Of a stretch of 63,132 bases of DNA, positions 57,936-63,132 are shown in pieces; positions within the stretch are counted from its first letter, which is position 1; each line of letters starts with the position of its first letter. The translations under genes were made by a program, and so were the position numbers. The notes beneath the pieces are model-generated. The model had not been told where the DNA came from and ran no database searches. It saw only the letters and a program-made list of their open reading frames with translations. The stretch is from Azospirillum sp. TSO22-1 (GTDB lineage: Bacteria > Pseudomonadota > Alphaproteobacteria > Azospirillales > Azospirillaceae): the NCBI RefSeq assembly GCF_003116015.1, contig NZ_LGQZ01000084.1, positions 1 through 63,132 on the forward strand, written 5' to 3'.

Positions 57936-59617
57936 GCGCCGCGCCGGACACCGCCCGCTGGGCCGGGCTGGAGGGCGCCGCCGGGGCGCGGGTGCCGCTG
58001 CTGGCCTACGCGCTGCTGGCCCTGCTGGCGGTGGCGCTGTTCTTGCCGGGCTTCACCGTCGTGCCGCCCTTCGACCGCGACGAGGCGCGCTTCGCCCAGG
58101 CGTCCTACCAGATGCTGGAGAGCGGCAACTACGTCGACATCCGCTTCCAGGACGAGGCGCGCTACAAGAAGCCGATCGGCATCTACTGGCTGCAGGCCGC
58201 CGCCACTGCGCTGAGCGGCGAGCCGGGCAAGGCGATCTGGACCTACCGCATCCCCTCCATGCTCGGCGCGGTGCTGAGCGTGCTGCTGACCGCCTGGATC
58301 GGCGCGCGGCTGTTCGGGCCGGGGGCCGGCGTGCTGGGCGCGGTGATGCTGGCCGGCTGCGTCGTGCTGGGCGTCGAGGCGCGCATGGCGAAGACCGACG
58401 CCGTGCTGCTCGCTACCATCCTGGCCGCGCAGCTGGCCCTGGCCCGTCTCTACCTGCGCCGCGACGAGCCGGAGGAGGGCCGCGCCACGGCGGTGGCCTT
58501 CTGGGTCGCCGTGGGGATCAGCATCCTTATAAAGGGGCCGCTGGTGCTGCTGGTGTCCGGCGCCACGCTGGCCGGGCTGGCGCTGTGGGAGCGCCGGGTG
58601 GCGTGGCTGAGGAAGCTGAGGCCGCTGCTGGGCCTGGGCATCGTCGCCGCACTCGTCGCCCCCTGGCTGATCGCCATCGCCATCCAGAGCAAGGGCGCCT
58701 TCTTCGCCGAGTCCGTCGGGCACGACATGCTCGGCAAGGTCGCCGGCGGGCAGGAGGGCAAGGGATTGCCGCCCGGCTACTATCTGGGCACCTTCTGGAT
58801 AACCTTCGCGCCGTGGTCGTTCCTGACGCTGCTGGCGCTGCCCTGGGTGTGGCTGAACCGCCGCGCGCCGGCCGTGCGCTTCTGCGTCTGCTGGATCGTC
58901 CCGACCTGGATCGTGTTCGAGGCGGTGCCGACCAAGCTGTTGCACTACACGCTGCCGGCATTCCCGGCCATCGCCCTGCTGACCGCGCAGGCACTGCTGG
59001 ACGGCTTCGCCCGCACGGCGGAGAAACCACGTCGGGGATTGCTGTACGCCGCCGCCGCCCTCGGTACCGCGACCTGGGCGCTGCTGGCGGTGGCCATCGC
59101 GGTGGTGCCGTGGATGATCGACCAGCGCATCGCCTGGGCGGCGCTCGCCATGCTGCCGCCGGTGCTGGCGCTGTACGTGTGGGGTGTACGCCTCGTCGTC
59201 CGTGGCGAGGGCTGGCGTGGCGCCGCGGCGGCGTTGGGCGCTGCGGCGGTGCTGTACGCGGCGACGTACGCGCTCGTGCTGCCGGGCATCGATGGGCTGT
59301 GGATCAGCCGCTCCGCCGCGCAGGTGGTGTCGGCGGTGCGGCCGTGTCCGGGCACCACGGTGGCCTCGGCCGGCTATTCGGAGCCGAGCCTCGTCTTCCT
59401 GGTCGGCACGCGGACCAAGCTGGTGAACGGCGAGGGGGCGGCGAAGCACCTGCTGTCCGACCGCGCCTGCGCGCTGGCGCTGGTCGACGTGCGCGAGCAG
59501 GCGGCCTTCCGCGCTGCGCTGGACGGCGTGGAACCGAAGCCGCTCGGCGAAGTTCACGGCTTGAACTACAACAACGGCCGCCGCATCTCCCTGACGCTGT
59601 ACGCCGCTCCGCCCTGA
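57932..59617 (+). CDS. GT39-family membrane glycosyltransferase (ArnT/PMT-like)
   Basis: A 561-residue protein with about 11-12 hydrophobic segments. FDRDEARFAQASYQMLESG carries the acidic DE pair of the first periplasmic loop, conserved in ArnT, and RYKKPIGIYWLQA follows. The C-terminal soluble part spans about 430-561. These enzymes move a sugar from a polyprenyl phosphate to lipid A in the periplasm. With the GT2 and LAB_N genes it forms a complete donor-synthesis and transfer set. Confidence 0.92.
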   Translation: MSAAPDTARWAGLEGAAGARVPLLAYALLALLAVALFLPGFTVVPPFDRDEARFAQASYQMLESGNYVDIRFQDEARYKKPIGIYWLQAAATALSGEPGKAIWTYRIPSMLGAVLSVLLTAWIGARLFGPGAGVLGAVMLAGCVVLGVEARMAKTDAVLLATILAAQLALARLYLRRDEPEEGRATAVAFWVAVGISILIKGPLVLLVSGATLAGLALWERRVAWLRKLRPLLGLGIVAALVAPWLIAIAIQSKGAFFAESVGHDMLGKVAGGQEGKGLPPGYYLGTFWITFAPWSFLTLLALPWVWLNRRAPAVRFCVCWIVPTWIVFEAVPTKLLHYTLPAFPAIALLTAQALLDGFARTAEKPRRGLLYAAAALGTATWALLAVAIAVVPWMIDQRIAWAALAMLPPVLALYVWGVRLVVRGEGWRGAAAALGAAAVLYAATYALVLPGIDGLWISRSAAQVVSAVRPCPGTTVASAGYSEPSLVFLVGTRTKLVNGEGAAKHLLSDRACALALVDVREQAAFRAALDGVEPKPLGEVHGLNYNNGRRISLTLYAAPP

Positions 59618-59630
59618 ACGACAGGATCCC

Positions 59631-60365
59631 ATGGCCGCCACGCGCAACCGCACGCTCTTCGCCCTTCTCTGGCTGAGCATCGCGGCACTGGCGGTCGTCC
59701 TGCTGATGCTCTACGTGGACCGGACGGTGTCGGCCGCCGCCCGGATGGCTCCTGAAACGGTGGTCACCATCTTCGGGGTCATCACCTTCTTCGGGTACAG
59801 CTGGCTGTGGTGGGGGCCGGCGGCGCTGCTGTTCGCCGTCTTCCTGGCGCTGTCGCGCCGTCCGAACCTGCACGCGCTCTACTACCGCTGGGCGGCGGAG
59901 GCGGCGGCCTTCGTGGTCGCCGCGATAGGCGGGTCGAGCATCGTCGTCGGCATCATCAAGCGCGTGGTCGGCCGTGCCCGCCCCTACGTCGAGCTGCCGC
60001 CGGAGGGCGACGCGTTCAGCTGGTTCGTGCTGAACGACGACCTGCAGTCCTTCCCCAGCGGCCACGCCGACACCTTCCTGTCGGTGGCGACGGTGCTCTC
60101 GTGGCTCATGCCGCGCTGGCGTTGGCCGATCCTGCTGGCCGGCGTGGTCGGCGCCTTCAGCCGCGTCGTGCTGCACGTCCACTACGTCAGCGACATCGCG
60201 GTTGGCGGGGCCATCGGAGTGGGCGTCGCGGTCTTCATGCGCGCGTGGTTCGCCGACCATGGCTGGGCCTTCCGGCGGCGGCGCGACGGTTCGATCCGGC
60301 TGAAGCCAGTCGGGCGCTGGACGCTCATGCGCGTGCGGCGTCGGCTCCTGCGGCGGCGCGCCTGA
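59631..60365 (+). CDS. PAP2-family membrane phosphatase
   Basis: A 244-residue inner-membrane phosphatase with about five to six TM. The three-part active site is KRVVGRARP (K-x6-RP), SFPSGHADTF (PSGH) and SRVVLHVHYVSD (SR-x5-H-x3-D). Family members remove phosphate from lipid A (LpxE/LpxF), undecaprenyl diphosphate or phospholipids. Fourth gene of the operon, 13 bp after GT39, so a lipid A phosphatase is likely. Confidence 0.92.
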   Translation: MAATRNRTLFALLWLSIAALAVVLLMLYVDRTVSAAARMAPETVVTIFGVITFFGYSWLWWGPAALLFAVFLALSRRPNLHALYYRWAAEAAAFVVAAIGGSSIVVGIIKRVVGRARPYVELPPEGDAFSWFVLNDDLQSFPSGHADTFLSVATVLSWLMPRWRWPILLAGVVGAFSRVVLHVHYVSDIAVGGAIGVGVAVFMRAWFADHGWAFRRRRDGSIRLKPVGRWTLMRVRRRLLRRRA

Positions 60366-60490
60366 CGCGGCACCACCTTTCTTGCGGCTTGGCGGCTCCA
60401 GGCGGGCTAACACCCCCGCGCCCTGGAATTCCATCCGGACCTGCGGCCGAATGCGGGCTGACACCCCGATTCCGGCAAAGGTTCGCCTGC

Positions 60491-60814
60491 ATGATTCGCA
60501 CCCTGGCGCTGCTGTCCGCCCTCGCCGTTCTGAGCGCTCCCGCGCTGGCCCAGGATCAAAAGGTCCCGCAGTGGATGATGGACGAGGCGCTGCCGGTCGG
60601 CCCGCGCGTTCCCGTCGAGAACCCGAACGCCGTGGGCACCCGACCGGCGTCGCGGCCCAACCACATGGCCAGCAGCAACCAGTTCCACGCCGACACGAAG
60701 CCCAAGGTCGGCACGTTGCAGCCGATGTACGGTTCGCGCAACTCGCTGCAGCTGGAGCGCTATACCCGGCCTTCGGCCAACCAGCCGGTCAAGGCGCCGC
60801 CGCGCCCGCGTTGA
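60491..60814 (+). CDS. Small secreted protein of unknown function
   Basis: A 107-residue protein with a clear signal peptide (MIRTLALLSALAVLSAPALA, cleavage before QDQ). The mature part is rich in Pro, Asn and Arg (RPASRPNHMASSN, RPSANQPVKAPPRPR). No family recognised. AAAGG precedes the ATG. Its end overlaps the convergent ROK kinase gene by 26 bp. Confidence 0.7.
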   Translation: MIRTLALLSALAVLSAPALAQDQKVPQWMMDEALPVGPRVPVENPNAVGTRPASRPNHMASSNQFHADTKPKVGTLQPMYGSRNSLQLERYTRPSANQPVKAPPRPR

Positions 60815-61739
60815 CCGTTTCCAACCCCTCCGGCCGCCACAGCCACGCCGCGCCGCGCACGCCGCTCGAATCGCCATGCACGGCGCGGCGCACCGGCGTG
60901 TCGATGCGGTCGGAGAAGCTCCAGTGCTCGATCAGCGGCGGCAGCGCCCCGTAGAGCGCCTCCACGTTGGACAGTCCGCCGCCCAGCACGATGACGTCGG
61001 GGTCGAGCAGGTTGACCACCGTCGCCAGCCCGCGCGCCAGCCGCCCGCACAGCCGGTCCAGGGTCGCGCAGCACGCCGCGTCGCCACCCGCCGCCCGCGC
61101 CGCGATCTCCTCGGCGCCCAGCGACTCGCCGGTCGCCCGCCGGTGGTCGGCGGCCACACCGGGGCCGGAAACGAAGGTCTCCAGGCAGCCGGCCTTGCCG
61201 CAGTAGCAGGTGGGGCCGGGGCGTTCGCCGTCGGCGGGCCAGGGCAGGGGGCTGTGGCCCCACTCGCCGGCCACCGCGTTGCGCCCCGACAGCGGCCGGC
61301 CGTGCACGACGATGCCGCCGCCGCAGCCGGTGCCGAGGATCGCCGCGAACACCACGCCGCAGCCGGCCCCGGCGCCGTCCGTCGCCTCCGACACGGCGAG
61401 GCAGTTGGCGTCGTTCTCCAACCGCACCGGCCGGCGGAGCACCGCTGCGAGGTCCGTGTCGAGCGGTCGGCCGTTCAGCCAGGTGGAATTGGCGTTCTTC
61501 ACCAGCCCGGTCGCCGGCGAGACGATGCCGGGGATGCCGACGCCCACCGTGGCGCGCCTGCCGGCCTCCGCCTCCAGTCCGGCCACGAGGTCGTGGATGG
61601 TGCGCAGCGTGCCGTCGTAGTCGCCCTGCGGCGTCGGAACCCGGCGCCGGGCAAGCTGGTTTCCCCGGCGGTCGAGCACGATCCCTTCCGTCTTGGTGCC
61701 CCCGAGATCGATGCCGATGCGCAACGCCGGATTGGACAA
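60789..61739 (-). CDS. ROK-family sugar kinase (fructokinase Mak-like)
   Basis: A 316-residue cytoplasmic sugar kinase. RIGIDLGGTKTEGIVLD is the phosphate-1 loop, ENDANCLAVSEATDGA holds the catalytic Asp, and GEWGHSPLPW and CYCGKAGCLETFVSG form the ROK His/Cys zinc site. ILGTGCGGGIV and VIVLGGGLSN complete the fold. The pattern is nearest to Mak (fructokinase) and NagK/NanK types. The start appears to be TTG at 61739 with GGGAG upstream; no ATG is available near the conserved N-terminus. Confidence 0.9.
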   Translation of the reverse strand: MSNPALRIGIDLGGTKTEGIVLDRRGNQLARRRVPTPQGDYDGTLRTIHDLVAGLEAEAGRRATVGVGIPGIVSPATGLVKNANSTWLNGRPLDTDLAAVLRRPVRLENDANCLAVSEATDGAGAGCGVVFAAILGTGCGGGIVVHGRPLSGRNAVAGEWGHSPLPWPADGERPGPTCYCGKAGCLETFVSGPGVAADHRRATGESLGAEEIAARAAGGDAACCATLDRLCGRLARGLATVVNLLDPDVIVLGGGLSNVEALYGALPPLIEHWSFSDRIDTPVRRAVHGDSSGVRGAAWLWRPEGLETVNAGAAAP

Positions 61740-61861
61740 GGAGGGGCTCCCGCGGATTGGGGTTTGATCGCGACCAGCTCTATTGTAGAAGCAAGAAAGG
61801 AGACGGCGGCATCCAAAAGTCTGTATCCGCCGTCATAGGACCCAGGAACCGGAGCTTACCG

Positions 61862-62662
61862 ATGCATCGCATGCGCGCCGTCACCGCGTCTGCTTCCCTG
61901 TCGTTCCGCCGTGCCGTGCGCGTGGCGTCCGCGCTGGTCGTGGCGGGCGTCGCCGCCGGCGTGGCCCTGCCGGCCGACGCCGCCCAGTCGGCGCAGAGCA
62001 AGCCCGCGGCGCAGAGCAAGCCGGCACAGGCCAAGGCGAAGCCGACCGCCAGCGGCCCGCACGCCTGCTACAGCCGGTCGGAGCACGCGGCCGAGCAGCT
62101 GATCCGCATGCACAGCGAGATGATGATCACCGGCCTGACGTGCAAGGACGTAATGCCGGAGAAGGCGCCGTTCGCCAAGTACCAGGAGTTCACCGTCAAG
62201 CATCGCCCGACCATCTCGAAGGCCGAGGGCGAGCTGATGGGCCACTTCCGCCGCACCGGCAAGGGCAACGCCACCAACAAGTTCGACACCTACCGCACCG
62301 AGGTGGCGAACGAAGTCAGCCGACGCGCCTCGATCATCGGCACCGAGAACTATTGCAAGACCTTCGTGCCGCGCATCGAGAACGCCATCTCCCTCAGCCC
62401 GGACGAGGTGCGCACCCTCACCGCCGACGAGAAGGGTGCCGGCCTGATGCACCTCAGCCAGCAGCCGCTGTGCGACGTCAAGGTGGTGAGCGGACCGGAT
62501 CTCCCCGCCGGCCCGGTGCTGGCCTCCGCCGAGCCGCCGCGCTCCAAGTCGAGCAAGAGCAGCAAGCCCGCCAAGTCCGCCAAGCCCGCCGCGCCGGCCA
62601 AGCCGAAGACCGCGGCGGCGGAGTCGTCCACCCAGACGGCCTCCAGCGAGGGCAAGCGCTGA
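61862..62662 (+). CDS. Secreted Ala/Lys/Ser-rich protein of unknown function
   Basis: A 266-residue protein. Signal peptide about residues 16-40 (VASALVVAGVAAGVALPADA). Tandem AQSKPAAQSKP repeats follow, then a globular, mostly helical domain (about 65-200) with three cysteines (HACYSRSEHAAEQLIRMHSE, GLTCKDVMP, NYCKTFVPRI), and a Lys/Ser/Pro tail (SKSSKSSKPAKSAKP). The basic tail could bind anionic polymer or nucleic acid. No family recognised. Strong terminator after the stop. Confidence 0.75.
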   Translation: MHRMRAVTASASLSFRRAVRVASALVVAGVAAGVALPADAAQSAQSKPAAQSKPAQAKAKPTASGPHACYSRSEHAAEQLIRMHSEMMITGLTCKDVMPEKAPFAKYQEFTVKHRPTISKAEGELMGHFRRTGKGNATNKFDTYRTEVANEVSRRASIIGTENYCKTFVPRIENAISLSPDEVRTLTADEKGAGLMHLSQQPLCDVKVVSGPDLPAGPVLASAEPPRSKSSKSSKPAKSAKPAAPAKPKTAAAESSTQTASSEGKR

Positions 62663-62694
62663 CCCGTCTCCACGGTCAGCACCGCGTGACGTCG

Positions 62695-62732
62695 AAGCCC
62701 CTCCGGCACCCCGCTGGAGGGGCTTTCCTTTT
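62695..62732 (+). terminator. Rho-independent terminator
   Basis: Stem AAGCCCCTCC/GGAGGGGCTT (62695-62704/62716-62725), followed by TCCTTTT. It ends the secreted-protein gene, 32 bp after its stop. Confidence 0.85.
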
Positions 62733-62812
62733 GTGTCCGGATTGCGCTGTCATAGGCTCGTCATAGAACCATGAAGGCTATGTATTTCAGCAGCTTGCCG
62801 CCTGCTTTTGCA

Positions 62813-62837
62813 GCATCCTCCGAAATTCGGAGGATGC
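62813..62837. promoter_or_regulatory. 25-bp perfect dyad upstream of livH-like operon
   Basis: GCATCCTCCGAA and its exact complement around a single A. It lies 202-226 bp before the permease start. Either a regulator site or a leader hairpin; there is no T-run after it. Confidence 0.65.
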
Positions 62838-63038
62838 CGGATGGATTGTGGTTTTCCCCACTTGCCGTAGACAATCCGTCGGGCTAACGTCCCGGACTCA
62901 AGGAATGTGCCCGGCGCGGACTACGCGCGGGCTTTTGAACAGGTCAGGTCAGGGAGCGGCAGTTCACGTGAACGGGGACCCTTGCGTTCTCGCCTCGCTG
63001 CCCGTCCGTTTGCCACGCGCTGAGACGGGAAGAGGCTA

Positions 63039-63132
63039 ATGGAATATTTCCTTCAACAGCTGATCAACGGGCTGACGCTGGGGGCGATCTACGGCCTCAT
63101 CGCGATCGGCTACACGATGGTCTACGGCATCA
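63039..63132 (+). CDS. Branched-chain amino acid ABC transporter permease, LivH-like (partial)
   Basis: Only 31 residues are visible before the window ends. MEYFLQQLINGLTLGAIYGL followed by IAIGYTMVYGI is the N-terminus of LivH-type permeases of the branched-chain amino acid ABC system. GAAGAGG precedes the ATG at 63039. The remaining liv genes are presumably beyond the right edge. UrtB or a related permease is a less likely alternative. Confidence 0.85.
   Translation, partial: MEYFLQQLINGLTLGAIYGLIAIGYTMVYGI

Larger units (their letters stand above)
62663..63038. other. Intergenic region before the LivH-type gene
   Basis: 376 bp. It holds the terminator at 62695-62732, a perfect 12-bp dyad at 62813-62837 and GC-rich leader DNA. 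Open frames inside it lack ribosome sites or homology. Confidence 0.55.

Noticed and set aside
62840..62880. Sigma-54 (-24/-12) promoter before livH
   Set aside because: GG and GC elements are 12 bp apart rather than 10; the match is not convincing.
62848..63038. Small gene between the dyad and livH
   Set aside because: No ribosome site and no protein-like character; it ends exactly at the livH start region.

Overview
The window is about 63 kb of GC-rich (about 70%) chromosomal DNA from an alphaproteobacterium. The best fit is Rhodospirillales, close to Azospirillum. The reasons are the NadQ-type NAD regulator next to nadABC, a Che3/Wsp-like chemosensory operon of the kind known in Rhodospirillum centenum and Azospirillum, a candidate alpha-r8 (MmgR-like) small RNA, and small palindromic repeats between genes. 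No rRNA, tRNA, CRISPR array, insertion sequence or prophage was seen. Genes lie in tight operons with many ATGA, TGATG and GTGA overlaps.

Layout. 1-2.4 kb: partial HTH gene and the HtrA/DegP protease. 2.4-9.4 kb: an AruH-like aminotransferase divergent from a heterotetrameric sarcosine-oxidase operon (soxBDAG), followed by two small unknown genes, one of unusually low GC. 9.4-14.2 kb: nadA-nadB-nadC with the regulator nadQ. 14.3-17.2 kb: small membrane proteins, an MFS exporter, a bacteriohemerythrin and a Gly/Ser-rich secreted protein. 17.4-22.7 kb: kynB-kynU-kynA (tryptophan to anthranilate), then a TrpB2-type tryptophan synthase and a VOC protein. 22.7-34.0 kb: an alternative-cellular-function chemosensory operon (CheW, CheR-TPR, CheW, MCP, CheA-REC, CheB, double-receiver regulator, hybrid kinase) preceded by a metallo-hydrolase and a Uma2 protein. 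34.2 kb: a small-RNA candidate. 34.6-46.6 kb: two mirrored TetR-MFP-RND efflux clusters, the second translationally coupled to a beta-keto acid cleavage enzyme. 46.9-49.8 kb: a hybrid kinase, a CheC phosphatase and a CheY. 50.1-53.5 kb: MaoC/TetR, then a nitrosative-stress-like group (FmdE, NnrS, hemerythrin). 53.8-60.8 kb: a lytic transglycosylase lipoprotein, an acyl-CoA synthetase, and a GT2/LAB_N/GT39/PAP2 operon that looks like lipid A remodelling. 60.8 kb to the end: ROK kinase, a secreted protein and the start of a LivH-type permease.

The most interesting signals are the small-RNA candidate at about 34236-34312 with an anti-Shine-Dalgarno hairpin and a near-perfect terminator; the chemosensory operon whose output regulator has no GGDEF domain; the lipid A remodelling operon; the probable NadQ operator over the nadA -10 box; three GTTCCA repeats exactly 10 bp apart upstream of trpB2; and several families of long palindromic repeats. 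All statements come from reading the sequence; no database search was run.
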